Assembly (NCBI RefSeq): GCF_001597725.1
Contig: NZ_LUTR01000002.1
Location: forward strand, 1-64,000
Direction: 5' to 3'
Source: Neptuniibacter marinus
GTDB taxonomy: Bacteria; Pseudomonadota; Gammaproteobacteria; Pseudomonadales; Balneatricaceae
DNA length: 64,000 bases
Position numbers and translations under genes: made by a program
The notes under the pieces: generated by a model
Told to the model about the DNA's origin: nothing
Database searches by the model: none
Seen by the model: only the letters and a program-made list of their open reading frames with translations
Shown here: piece by piece, positions 1-7,650 of the stretch
Layout: the number at the start of each line of letters is the position of its first letter
How positions within the stretch are numbered: the first letter of the stretch is position 1

Positions 1-158
1 TTAATCAGGCATTATCCAATGCTTACTTAAAATCTCAGGGGCTTTATGAATTGCGCGATGGATGGATCAAGCTTCACCATTCTCAGTGAAACGCCCTGTG
101 CGGATCCGCATGCAGGGTGTTGTGGGGGCTGAGGGTTAGAGACCCTCGGCTACCCGAT
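1..158 (+). mobile_element. 3' end of a bacterial class C group II intron (ORF tail, domains V and VI)
   Basis: Downstream of the maturase stop, 91-119 folds as a hairpin (CCCTGTGCG / CGCATGCAGGG around GATC), matching the domain V pattern of class C introns. It is followed by a second stem at about 129-151 (GCTGAGGGT / GACCCTCGGC) and the terminal CTACCCGAT, matching domain VI and the intron 3' end near 158. The 5' part of the intron is outside the window. The 3' exon starts inside a cassette gene read on the opposite strand, so the intron appears to interrupt that cassette. Confidence 0.7.
3..89 (+). CDS. C-terminal end of group II intron reverse transcriptase/maturase (partial)
   Basis: Open from the left window edge; the last 28 codons end in TGA at 87-89. 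The C-terminus (NAYLKSQGLYELRDGWIKLH) resembles the end of the maturase tail in bacterial class C group II intron proteins. Placement is as expected for such introns: the stop codon lies just before intron RNA domains V and VI. The RT domain itself is outside the window, so activity cannot be judged. It is antiparallel to the cassette genes at 83-2640, as described for group II introns that invade integron attC arrays. The identification rests on the short tail plus the RNA downstream. Confidence 0.6.
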   Translation, partial: NQALSNAYLKSQGLYELRDGWIKLHHSQ

Positions 159-664
159 TCGGCTTTAAGATCCAGAGACTGACGGCCTAGCTGAGAAGCC
201 CCTGCTGTTAAATTCTCACAAATTTTCGATGCCTTAAAGCTAGCTTTTATAAGTTTCTCATTAAGCGCCTGCTTTTCTGTTTTTACCATGGGCAAGCGAC
301 CGGATACCAGATCAGCTAAAGTGCTACCCATCTCATCTCTTAATGCGATCAGTTGCTTATAATGAGCTTTTAGCTCTGGAGCATAGAAATCTAGAAGCAT
401 TTCTAGCTTGGCAAATGGAATATTCACGTCCGATTTGTAGCGCTCACCAGACTCTACGGAAACTATTGCGTTGAAGTAGACGCTGCTCAAAGCACTACCT
501 ACCTCCGTCGACACTTGTGCGATCAACTCTAGTTTTTCATGAACAAGCCGCGAACGTTCCCAAGCATGCTGGCGATCTATACTTCGCTGAGATGTGATGT
601 ACTGTAAGACACCACCGACGACTACACCTGCTAAACTGGCCAGTACGCCCAATAATATTTCCAT
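83..664 (-). CDS. Cassette-encoded membrane-anchored protein of unknown function, 3' end replaced by intron
   Basis: 193 codons from ATG at 664. Residues 1-25 form a hydrophobic N-terminal anchor (LLGVLASLAGVVVGG), followed by a mainly helical, charged domain with no motif I recognise. The last ~25 residues are read through the antiparallel group II intron end (positions 83-158), so the native C-terminus is probably upstream of 158 and the protein is likely truncated or chimeric. The gene is the fifth cassette of the array on the minus strand; the attC of the previous cassette ends 18 bp upstream of its start. Function unknown. Confidence 0.5.
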   Translation of the reverse strand: MEILLGVLASLAGVVVGGVLQYITSQRSIDRQHAWERSRLVHEKLELIAQVSTEVGSALSSVYFNAIVSVESGERYKSDVNIPFAKLEMLLDFYAPELKAHYKQLIALRDEMGSTLADLVSGRLPMVKTEKQALNEKLIKASFKASKICENLTAGASQLGRQSLDLKAESGSRGSLTLSPHNTLHADPHRAFH

Positions 665-682
665 GCACGAATTCTCTATTTA

Positions 683-737
683 GCCGAACGCTCAAAGCAG
701 CCGCGCAGTATGCGTCGGATGCCTTTTCTTGTTATAC
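683..737 (-). repeat. attC recombination site 1 (55 bp)
   Basis: On the minus strand the site starts with GTATAAC and ends with GTTCGGC, with imperfectly complementary inner arms (AAAAGGC / GGCTGCTTT) around a CGCATACTGCGCG centre. It is nearly identical to the sites at 1066-1120 and 1442-1496. It begins inside the stop codon of the upstream cassette gene, the usual position of attC. Confidence 0.8.
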
Positions 738-1055
738 GTTGTGATGTTTGGCAAGTATTGCATTACAAGCCTCTTTTACACTTTCACGATAGAAAGCTAT
801 TAATTCCTTTAGTTCTTTATCTGAACTTTCTAACATCGAGGCTGAACAATGCTCTCTTACTTCAGTGGTAGGAAGATGGTCTGTATCTGATTCAATGACC
901 CCAAAAACATGAAATTCAGTACCCCAACACTGCCCATATAAACTATTTCCAATTTTCCAAAGCTGAATCACCTTATCTAGATATTCGATATCTGATTCGA
1001 TAAGGGCTTTAGCTAGAACACAGGCCTGTTTTTTAACATCCATATCGTCTTTCAT
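732..1055 (-). CDS. Cassette-encoded small soluble protein of unknown function
   Basis: 107 residues if started at ATG 1055; the longer reading uses TTG at 1061 and is less likely. The sequence is soluble, acidic and helical, contains a SNLYGQCWGTEF-like segment around residue 40 (GNSLYGQCWGTEFHVFG) and ends in HHNV with the stop codon inside attC site 1. I recognise no family. It is a typical single-gene cassette: bounded by attC sites at 683-737 and 1066-1120, with no promoter of its own evident. Confidence 0.6.
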   Translation of the reverse strand: MKDDMDVKKQACVLAKALIESDIEYLDKVIQLWKIGNSLYGQCWGTEFHVFGVIESDTDHLPTTEVREHCSASMLESSDKELKELIAFYRESVKEACNAILAKHHNV

Positions 1056-1065
1056 GTGCAATTAC

Positions 1066-1120
1066 GTATAACGCTTAAAGCAGCCGCGCAGTATGCGTCG
1101 GATGGCTTTTCTTGTTATGT
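1066..1120 (-). repeat. attC recombination site 2 (55 bp)
   Basis: The minus-strand ends are ACATAAC and GTTATAC, with the same inner sequence as sites 1 and 3 (GCCATCCGACGCATACTGCG). It overlaps the stop codon of the 1115-1426 cassette gene. Near identity to its neighbours shows that these cassettes share one attC family. Confidence 0.8.
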
Positions 1121-1426
1121 TCCATCAACACAGATACCCCATTGATCTGCAATATAAAAACCGGCTATTAGGTACAGAATAGATACGATAAGTAGTGGTC
1201 GCCACAATCGTCCTTCTTCACTGAGGTTGTTGCTTGAAAATAAGATACTTACAGGCCAGAGCCAATTGAAAAGAGAGTAGCCTCTTCCTGGGGTGTTATT
1301 AGGATTATCGTCAGAAAGAATAACCATTGCACTAGAAACTAGGCATATGAATGCAACAAGGAAGCTCCAAAGAAATGCCTCTTCTATAGTTCCTTGACAT
1401 GCTTCTGATGATAATGAGACTTTCAT
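1115..1426 (-). CDS. Cassette-encoded integral membrane protein of unknown function
   Basis: 103 residues from ATG 1426. Three hydrophobic stretches are visible: about residues 17-38 (AFLWSFLVAFICLVSSAMVI), 50-64 (LFNWLWPVSILF) and 76-95 (LLIVSILYLIAGFYIADQW). A polar, Asn/Pro-rich loop lies between the first two. I recognise no family. It lies between attC sites 2 and 3 and its TAA stop is inside site 2, so it is a complete cassette. Confidence 0.6.
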   Translation of the reverse strand: MKVSLSSEACQGTIEEAFLWSFLVAFICLVSSAMVILSDDNPNNTPGRGYSLFNWLWPVSILFSSNNLSEEGRLWRPLLIVSILYLIAGFYIADQWGICVDGT

Positions 1427-1441
1427 TTACAGTATCCTGAG

Positions 1442-1496
1442 ACATAACGCTTAAAGCAGCCGCGCAGTATGCGTCGGGTGGCTTTTCTTGTTAGTT
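1442..1496 (-). repeat. attC recombination site 3 (55 bp)
   Basis: Minus-strand ends are AACTAAC and GTTATGT. The central part is identical to site 2 apart from one or two bases. It lies 22 bp past the stop of the frameshifted lipoprotein cassette at 1518-1914. Confidence 0.8.
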
Positions 1497-1517
1497 TTTA
1501 TTACCAAAATGGAAATA

Positions 1518-1914
1518 CTATTTTTTGCAAGTAACCTTGCCACTCACCATACGCATGCCTGCGCATCCGAGAATTTCACATCTTAATGCTGGAAACCTAG
1601 CTTCAGTAGTAGGAATCACTTTGAACTCTTCTAAATAGCCTGCTGGACATAGCTCACGTGCTCTTTGATGAGCAAATTCCATTACTTGAGGAATTGGATC
1701 GCCATAGCCTCCACGTGTTCCATGTGCAAAATACTCGATCCAATAGACGCCTTCACTCAGCTTTTCATCTAAATAGCCTTCTTCTTTATAACCTGGGGTG
1801 ATCCATTTTCCTTCTATCCCTTCACCTGCTTTTTTTATACGGTCTTATTTTTCCACTACACCCTACGACTGATATTGCTACAACCAGAAGGATAAGAAAT
1901 TTTCCATATTTCAT
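1518..1914 (-). pseudogene. Frameshifted cassette lipoprotein gene
   Basis: ATG at 1914 opens a lipoprotein signal peptide (MKYGKFLILLVVAISVVGCS, lipobox VVGC), but this frame stops about 30 codons in. A frame shifted by one base then continues without stops (from about 1850) for roughly 110 codons to TAG at 1518, reading ...GEGIEGKWITPGY... and ending GKVTCKK. The two parts join sensibly if one base is lost near the A-rich stretch at about 1850-1856. The mature part has several Cys (ELCPAGY, RCEILGC, VTCKK) suggesting disulfides in the periplasm. It is either a recently broken gene or a sequencing error. It lies between attC sites 3 and 4, a complete cassette. Family unknown. Confidence 0.6.
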
Positions 1915-1943
1915 ATTGCACCTAAATTTTAAGACTGTTTAAA

Positions 1944-2014
1944 AACTAACGCCTAGCTCACAGGAAAAATGCGAGCGCAGCGAGTATTTTGTCCGGTGGA
2001 GCTATTTGTTAGGC
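1944..2014 (-). repeat. attC recombination site 4 (71 bp, different subtype)
   Basis: The minus strand begins with GCCTAAC and ends with GTTAGTT. Inner arms TAGCTC / GAGCTA pair, and the centre is CTCGCTGCGCTCGCA. It is longer and unrelated in its centre to sites 1-3, as expected for a cassette of different origin. The first bases overlap the end of the LysE-family gene. Confidence 0.75.
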
Positions 2015-2640
2015 TATTTTCCATATTCCAATGAAGCCATTTTGATGCCAGTTGATATCAGCGTGATACCTGCTGCCTTATTGATAAGTGTTGTGACCCA
2101 CGATTGAAGTTGTTGCTTTGCTATGCGATCGCCTAACCGACTGAATACGCTGTACACAACAATATCAGCTAATAAGCAAGACGCGCCCATAAGTAGCATT
2201 TGAAACAGCACAGGCTTCGACGGATCAATGAACTGTGGAAGTAGCGCTGTAAAATACATAAGCGCTTTCGGGTTAGCTAGCTGGACTACTAATCCTTGTG
2301 AGAAGAGTTTTTTTCGAGTGCTTTCTTTTCTTTCTGCCGAAAGCTTAATTACTCCCGATTTGCTGAATAGGGCCGAGATACCAAGATAGAGCAAGTAGGC
2401 CACACCGAACCATTTAATCACTGAGAACATTAGGTTGGAAGCAAGTATTAGCGAGGCGATACCTGTAGCCGACAAAGCGAAAAATAAGACATCGGCGCAT
2501 GCCACACCAAGCACACCAAAAAATGCTCGCTTAGAGTTATGCGAAGCCCCCTGGGCTGCGACTGTGATTGCAGCCGGACCGGGCACTAAAATTAGCATCA
2601 CCGTAGTGACAAGAAATATTAAGTAAATGCTTATATCCAC
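2014..2640 (-). CDS. LysE/RhtB family amino-acid exporter (cassette gene)
   Basis: 208 residues from GTG at 2640. An N-terminal PGPAAITVAAQGASH motif at about residue 20, a LANPKALMYFTALLPQF motif at about 120 and five to six hydrophobic segments are the standard LysE/RhtB pattern; 208 residues is the usual length. Family members export amino acids or homoserine-type compounds across the inner membrane; the substrate cannot be read from sequence. The gene occupies the first cassette: attC site 4 follows its stop directly and a GCCTAAC core (2657-2663) lies 17 bp upstream of its start, marking the cassette boundary. Confidence 0.85.
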   Translation of the reverse strand: MDISIYLIFLVTTVMLILVPGPAAITVAAQGASHNSKRAFFGVLGVACADVLFFALSATGIASLILASNLMFSVIKWFGVAYLLYLGISALFSKSGVIKLSAERKESTRKKLFSQGLVVQLANPKALMYFTALLPQFIDPSKPVLFQMLLMGASCLLADIVVYSVFSRLGDRIAKQQLQSWVTTLINKAAGITLISTGIKMASLEYGK

Positions 2641-2667
2641 TTTTGTTCTCTTTTTAGCCTAACATTT

Positions 2668-2830
2668 GTATATACGGGGGTCCGTGTATCTACCTGCACC
2701 GCTATTGATTAAAAATAGATGTAATTATTTGAAAAGGAAGGAGAAACTAAAGAATTAAATCGAACTCTTCCGTGACAAAACGAGCATGCGCATTAACAAT
2801 TGATATACGGGGGTCTGTATATCTACCCAT
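2668..2830. repeat. Pair of ~27-bp direct repeats, each with inner dyad
   Basis: Copy 1 (2668-2696) and copy 2 (2803-2830) share TATACGGGGGTC-GT-TATCTACC. Each contains an imperfect dyad (ATACGG...CCGTGTAT in copy 1). They are spaced about 134 bp apart just upstream of the first cassette, which would suit binding sites for a DNA-binding protein or the ends of a lost mobile element; this is inference. Confidence 0.6.
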
Positions 2831-3188
2831 GCCAGACATCCATCTGTCTGATTTATAACTATTTTTAACTTAAGCATGGCTGCAATACAAGCATCATTTT
2901 GGATAAGAAGTGCTGTAAACCAGCACAAATAGTATAAGGCTGAAAATATACTGTATATAAATACAGACATTATAGAGAGACAATAGCTTTGCTCGAGAAG
3001 ATAATTTTCAACCCCAAGCGATTGATATAGTCAGCCTTTGGTGCGTCAGCCTTTATGCCCAGAACGGGTTTCTGCCCGAAGGGGTAAGTTTTTTTGGGTT
3101 GGATGCGTAATTCATTCGCTCACGGGGTGAGCGCCTACACAGGCCGATGGGCGTCGACAATAATCAGATACAGGGGCAATAGCGCGCA

Positions 3189-3220
3189 CCCATTTGACCT
3201 GAGCGATCAGGTCAAATGGG
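3189..3220 (-). terminator. Perfect 14-bp stem-loop downstream of recJ operon
   Basis: CCCATTTGACCTGA pairs perfectly with TCAGGTCAAATGGG around a GCGA loop. It lies 12 bp past the stop of the minus-strand gene at 3232-3414, where an operon terminator is expected, but no T-run follows on the minus strand, so it could instead act as an RNA-stabilising hairpin. Confidence 0.5.
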
Positions 3221-3231
3221 TAGTATTGTGC

Positions 3232-3414
3232 TTATAGCTTACAGGCGCCGCCTAAGCAGTCGTCAAAGTCCATACTTTCTAGCTCTTGGCGGGTTTCTTG
3301 TGCGGCTTTTAAGCGTTGTAACATCTCACCTTCTGCGCCTTGATCAGTACTGATCCCCGCTTTTTCAAATACGCTTAAAAGTAGGTTTAGCTCTTCTAAG
3401 TTAAATTCATTCAT
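3232..3414 (-). CDS. Small conserved acidic protein of unknown function
   Basis: 60 residues, start ATG 3414, 19 bp after the recJ stop codon and in the same direction, so probably the last gene of the elyC-like/recJ operon. It is highly acidic and helical (ELNLLLSVFEKAGIS), ending with a Cys pair in DDCLGGACKL that might bind metal or form a disulfide. No family recognised. The placement and the sensible composition support it as real. Confidence 0.5.
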   Translation of the reverse strand: MNEFNLEELNLLLSVFEKAGISTDQGAEGEMLQRLKAAQETRQELESMDFDDCLGGACKL

Positions 3415-3433
3415 AATTAGTATTCCACTCTTT

Positions 3434-5173
3434 TTACTGATCGGGGATTAATAAGTGATCGACTAGCATCTGTACGCTTTTGCGGCCACGGAACTCGTTT
3501 ACATCTAAACGATAGATAACCCGTACATGGGTTTTCGATTCATCCGGCCATTGGTCCATATCGGCATTAAACTGTATCGCATCTACCGCTAATCCTGAAG
3601 CGGGTTCCATCAATACCATTTTCAGATGGCGATGGCCGACAATTCGTTGCTGTAGGAGTGAAAACTCACCCTCAAACAATGGCTCTGGAAATTGATGACC
3701 CCAAGGGCCTGCATCACGGAGCATTTCAGCTAACTCAATGGTCATATCATTGGCACTTAATGCACCATCGGTAATCACTTGTTGTTGTAGATCCGCATCT
3801 GATAACTGCCGTCTCACTTCGCTATCAAAGGCTTGCTGAAATAAGTCTAGATCTTTATCACTGATCGTTAATCCTGCTGCCATGGCATGACCGCCAAATT
3901 TACGCAGAAGTGCGGGGTGTTTTGCTGCGATCGCATCTAAGCCATCTCGAATATGAAAACCGGGAATTGAACGGGCCGAGCCTTTAAGTTCTCCCTCATC
4001 ACCTTGAGCAAACGCGATAACAGGCCGATGGGTTTTCTCTTTGATTCTGGAGGCTAAAATACCGATCACACCTTGATGCCATTCTGGCTCATAGAGCGAT
4101 AATCCGTAAGGTAAGGCTTCATCATCTAGCTGAAGGTGCGCCAACAGATCTAAGGCTTGTTGTTGCATCTCCTGCTCTATGCCTTTGCGCTCTTGGTTAA
4201 GGTCATTTAGCGTAGCAGCCAGCTCTTTTGCTTGCTGCTCAGATTCAGTCAATAGGCATTCAATACCGATCGACATATCTTCTAAACGCCCCGCAGCGTT
4301 TAAACGTGGCGCTAAAGCATAGCCTAAGTCAGAGGACGCTATTTTATGTTGTTGGCGACCTGATAGTTCAATTAAGGCTTTGATACCGGGTCGGCAGCGA
4401 CCCGCTTTAATGCGTTGTAAGCCTTGATAAACCAGCACACGATTATTCTGTTCTAAAGGAACCACATCAGCCACAGTGCCTAAGGCAACAAGATCAAGAA
4501 GGCTGCCTAGGTTAGGCAGTGCTAACCCCTGCTCCTCAAACCAGTTAAGCGCTTGCAGTTTACGCCTTAGTGCGATCATCACGTAGAAGATAACACCAAC
4601 GCCGCAGGTGGATTTAGCATTAAAATGGCAGTCCGGTTGGTTAGGGTTAACAATTGCGCAGGCATCCGGTAATTCGCAACCCGAAAGATGGTGGTCGGTA
4701 ACAATGACATCTAAATTAGCGATATTAGCGGCGGCAACCCCTTCAATACTGGAGATACCATTATCAACAGTAATCAATAGATCAGGGGCTTGCTTTAACG
4801 CCTCCATCACAATCTCGGGACTTAGGCCGTAACCATATTCAAAACGATTAGGAACAAGGTAACAAACCTCCTCCGCTCCCATCATGCGTAAAGCCAGTAT
4901 CGCCACCGCTGTACTGGTTGCGCCATCACAATCAAAGTCGCCAATAATCATGATTTTTTCACGCTTTTTAAGCGCAACCACTAAGCGCTCTATAGCAGCA
5001 TCCATACCGGCTAAACCACTATCGGGCAGCAACTCTTTTAAGTTGCGTCCTAAACCGTATACATCATGAATACCGCGAGAAGCATAAATCCGTGCTAAAA
5101 CAGGGTTTGTTTGACTAAATATGGGCAAGCTAGGATCAGCGTTCTTACGCTGGGTAATCACCAGTTCTTTCAT
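3434..5173 (-). CDS. recJ: Single-stranded-DNA-specific exonuclease RecJ
   Basis: 579 residues, close to the family norm of about 570. The DHH motifs are present: IGDFDCDGATST (residues ~77-88), LLITVDNGIS, and VTDHHLSG (~158-165). A DHHA1 domain with GGHAMAAGL lies near residue 425, and a C-terminal OB-like domain follows. RecJ degrades ssDNA 5' to 3' in RecF-pathway recombination, mismatch and base-excision repair in the cytoplasm. The start codon overlaps the stop of the upstream gene (TAATG), so the two are translationally coupled. All catalytic Asp/His residues I can identify are in place. Confidence 0.97.
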   Translation of the reverse strand: MKELVITQRKNADPSLPIFSQTNPVLARIYASRGIHDVYGLGRNLKELLPDSGLAGMDAAIERLVVALKKREKIMIIGDFDCDGATSTAVAILALRMMGAEEVCYLVPNRFEYGYGLSPEIVMEALKQAPDLLITVDNGISSIEGVAAANIANLDVIVTDHHLSGCELPDACAIVNPNQPDCHFNAKSTCGVGVIFYVMIALRRKLQALNWFEEQGLALPNLGSLLDLVALGTVADVVPLEQNNRVLVYQGLQRIKAGRCRPGIKALIELSGRQQHKIASSDLGYALAPRLNAAGRLEDMSIGIECLLTESEQQAKELAATLNDLNQERKGIEQEMQQQALDLLAHLQLDDEALPYGLSLYEPEWHQGVIGILASRIKEKTHRPVIAFAQGDEGELKGSARSIPGFHIRDGLDAIAAKHPALLRKFGGHAMAAGLTISDKDLDLFQQAFDSEVRRQLSDADLQQQVITDGALSANDMTIELAEMLRDAGPWGHQFPEPLFEGEFSLLQQRIVGHRHLKMVLMEPASGLAVDAIQFNADMDQWPDESKTHVRVIYRLDVNEFRGRKSVQMLVDHLLIPDQ

Positions 5174-6144
5174 TAAGTTTCTGTTGTTCCATTGAGTAAA
5201 GGCGTTACTTGTTGATGCTCCGCACTATTGGCGTCAAGTTTTGGATTTTCAGCGTTTTGTGTTTCTAAGTGACGAGTTTCGAGCATTTGCTGTTCTGTGT
5301 TTTGCAATTTACTTTGCACAGACCGATGAGCGAATGGTTTCGGCAGCAAAACCGCTGTTTTATCAGTTAAGTAATAAGCCGCAAGCCCAATCCACTCTCG
5401 GACAGCCACATTAAGTTCTGACATATTAGCGTTCAGACCGAGCTGAATTTGATTATTAAACTGTCGGTAATCAACAGGGTAAGGAATAACATCGATGCCC
5501 GCTTGACGATAAACACCCACGGAGCGTGGCATATGAAATGCAGAGGTCACAAGCAACCATTTACCGCTGGCTAGGTCGTTCTCTTGATCATTTTGTTTAA
5601 GTTCATCAATAATTTCACGGCTATACATTGCATTTTGGAAGGTATTTCGTGAATCCCTTTCGACAATAAGCCTGGCACCTAACCCTTGTTCTGTCAGCCA
5701 CTGCTTAGCCACATCACCACCGCGGTATTGAGGTTTGAGTAATGAACCAGACCCACCCGTAAAAATAACTTTAGCCTGTGGATAACGCAGCATTAAAGCA
5801 GGTAACACCATCAACCTTTCCGCCGCGCTGTTGAACTGAGGCATGTCATGCACTGCTGAAAGCTCTGCTTCCTCACCTCCTCCTAAAACGATAATACCTG
5901 CTATCGGTGTTTCTATTTGAGTTAAATCAGGCTGAGGAAAGCGCTGCTCTAAAGGTTCGAGAAGATAGTTAGCCGCTGGGAATACACTTAAACAGAGAAG
6001 AGCTAACACCGAGCCCCAGACCATCACTACACTGGATGCTCTACGCCAACGCAGTAAACCGATCAGTAACACTAACAACAAAAAATGATCGGGCTGAACA
6101 ATCAGCCAAAAAATTTTAGATAGGTAAAAAAACAGATCGGTCAT
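5173..6144 (-). CDS. YdcF/ElyC-like DUF218 membrane protein
   Basis: 323 residues. Two N-terminal transmembrane segments (about residues 15-30 and 36-58) precede a DUF218 domain: GIIVLGGGEE at about 85, VIFTGGSGS at ~125, ERDSRNTFQNA at ~160, LLVTSAFHMPRS at ~193. E. coli ElyC, with this layout, acts in envelope/peptidoglycan lipid-carrier metabolism; this is by family, and the substrate here is not shown. The Gln/Glu-rich C-terminal extension past ~270 is lineage-specific. It overlaps recJ by one base. Confidence 0.85.
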   Translation of the reverse strand: MTDLFFYLSKIFWLIVQPDHFLLLVLLIGLLRWRRASSVVMVWGSVLALLCLSVFPAANYLLEPLEQRFPQPDLTQIETPIAGIIVLGGGEEAELSAVHDMPQFNSAAERLMVLPALMLRYPQAKVIFTGGSGSLLKPQYRGGDVAKQWLTEQGLGARLIVERDSRNTFQNAMYSREIIDELKQNDQENDLASGKWLLVTSAFHMPRSVGVYRQAGIDVIPYPVDYRQFNNQIQLGLNANMSELNVAVREWIGLAAYYLTDKTAVLLPKPFAHRSVQSKLQNTEQQMLETRHLETQNAENPKLDANSAEHQQVTPLLNGTTET

Positions 6145-6192
6145 CGAAGCGATTCCTTTCTTAACATAAAATAATCAATCGTCAGATACAAA

Positions 6193-6220
6193 AAACCCGA
6201 CGTTAAGTACATCGGGTTTT
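6193..6220 (-). terminator. Rho-independent terminator of hom-thrC
   Basis: On the minus strand AAAACCCGA pairs with TCGGGTTTT, followed by a short T-run, 25 bp after the thrC stop. Confidence 0.85.
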
Positions 6221-6244
6221 GAGAGTATCACATTAAAAAAATAA

Positions 6245-7639
6245 TTATTCTGTGTGAGCATGGCCCGCAATAAACTGCTGAACGGTCTTTAGATCATTAT
6301 CTAATACGTCTAGCTTTTCTTCGCGCTCAAATAGGTCCGTCATATGCGCCGGTAGCTGAGGCGACTCCAAACCCGCTTTAACAACAGGCTCAGGGAACTT
6401 AACTGGATGCGCAGTCGCTAAAGTGATCATCGGTACAGACTTATCACGGTTGCATTCACGCGCGGCTTTAACACCAATCGCGGTATGCGGATCGAGTAGG
6501 TATTCTGTCTCAGCGTAGACTTGTTTAATTGTTTCACAAGTCGCGTCATCATCAACGGCACAGCTATCAAATAGCTCACGTACTTTATCCCAACGATCAG
6601 AATCGAGTTCAACCGATTCTTTCGAGAAACGCGCCATTAGATCATCAATGGCTGCGCCATCTTTGCCGTATACATCAAATAACATACGTTCAAAGTTTGA
6701 TGACACCATAATATCCATAGACGGTGATAAGGTATGAACCAACTCTCCTTTGGACATATCGTTACCGGAGATAACACGGTGCAAAATATCGTTACGGTTA
6801 GTAGCAACAACCAACTGTTTGATCGGCAAACCCATCTGCTTAGCTAGATAACCGGCAAAAATATCACCGAAGTTACCTGTAGGCACAGAGAAGCTCACTT
6901 CACGTTCTGGACCACCCACCGCAAGAGAGGCAGAGAAGTAATAAACGATCTGGGACATAATACGCGCCCAGTTGATCGAGTTTACTGCACCTAGCTTCAT
7001 TCCTTTAAGGAAGTCTTGATTAGCAAAGCTATCTTTAACCATCTGCTGACAATCGTCGAAGTTACCTTCTAAGGCAATATTAAACACATTGTCTTTAATA
7101 ACGGTTGTCATCTGACGACGCTGCACTTCTGATACGCGGTTATGCGGATGCAGAATAAAAATATCCAGATGTTTACTATGGCAGCAGCCTTCAATCGCCG
7201 CTGAACCTGTATCGCCTGAAGTTGCACCCATGATCACTAAATGTTCACCACGCTTTTCAAGTGCGTAATCCATCAAGCGACCGAGCAACTGAAGTGCGAA
7301 GTCTTTAAATGCCAAGGTTGGGCCATGAAAAAGTTCTAGGATCCACTCATTAGTACCTAGCTCTTTCATCGGTGCGACAGCAATATGATTGAAACCCGCA
7401 TAAGTCTCATCAATCATCTGCTTGAGATCTGCATCGGCTACGCAGTCATCAACAAATGGCTTTATCACTTTATAAGCCAATTCGTTATATGGTAGACCGA
7501 CCCAAGAGGCGATCTCCTCTTTGCTGAAAGTAGGCAATGTTTCTGGCACATATAGGCCGCCATCACTTGCTAAACCAGCTAGAAGAACCTCTTCAAAATT
7601 CATTGCCGGAGCTTTTCCCCGGGTAGAGATATATTTCAC
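6245..7639 (-). CDS. thrC: Threonine synthase
   Basis: 464 residues from GTG 7639, beginning MKYISTRG as in Pseudomonas-type ThrC. The PLP lysine is in LAFKDFALQLLGR (~residue 112) and the phosphate-binding loop is GATSGDTGSAA (~146). The enzyme converts O-phosphohomoserine to threonine in the cytoplasm with PLP. It follows hom by 11 bp on the same strand, so homoserine dehydrogenase and threonine synthase are co-transcribed; thrB is not in this window, as in pseudomonads where it lies elsewhere. Confidence 0.97.
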   Translation of the reverse strand: MKYISTRGKAPAMNFEEVLLAGLASDGGLYVPETLPTFSKEEIASWVGLPYNELAYKVIKPFVDDCVADADLKQMIDETYAGFNHIAVAPMKELGTNEWILELFHGPTLAFKDFALQLLGRLMDYALEKRGEHLVIMGATSGDTGSAAIEGCCHSKHLDIFILHPHNRVSEVQRRQMTTVIKDNVFNIALEGNFDDCQQMVKDSFANQDFLKGMKLGAVNSINWARIMSQIVYYFSASLAVGGPEREVSFSVPTGNFGDIFAGYLAKQMGLPIKQLVVATNRNDILHRVISGNDMSKGELVHTLSPSMDIMVSSNFERMLFDVYGKDGAAIDDLMARFSKESVELDSDRWDKVRELFDSCAVDDDATCETIKQVYAETEYLLDPHTAIGVKAARECNRDKSVPMITLATAHPVKFPEPVVKAGLESPQLPAHMTDLFEREEKLDVLDNDLKTVQQFIAGHAHTE

Positions 7640-7650
7640 GGGATTACTCC

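Larger units (their letters stand above)
2641..3231. other. Gene-poor boundary between cassette array and housekeeping region
   Basis: I see no convincing gene. It holds the cassette-boundary core GCCTAAC at 2657-2663, two copies of a palindromic repeat (2668-2696 and 2803-2830), and a perfect hairpin at 3189-3220. If an integron integrase were present it should lie here, upstream of the first cassette; none is seen. A 71-codon frame at 2755-2970 runs through one repeat copy and is not supported. Confidence 0.6.

Noticed and set aside
2755-2970. 71-codon minus-strand frame with a hydrophobic start
   Set aside because: It runs through one copy of the 27-bp repeat, has no ribosome site I trust and no family resemblance; likely chance.
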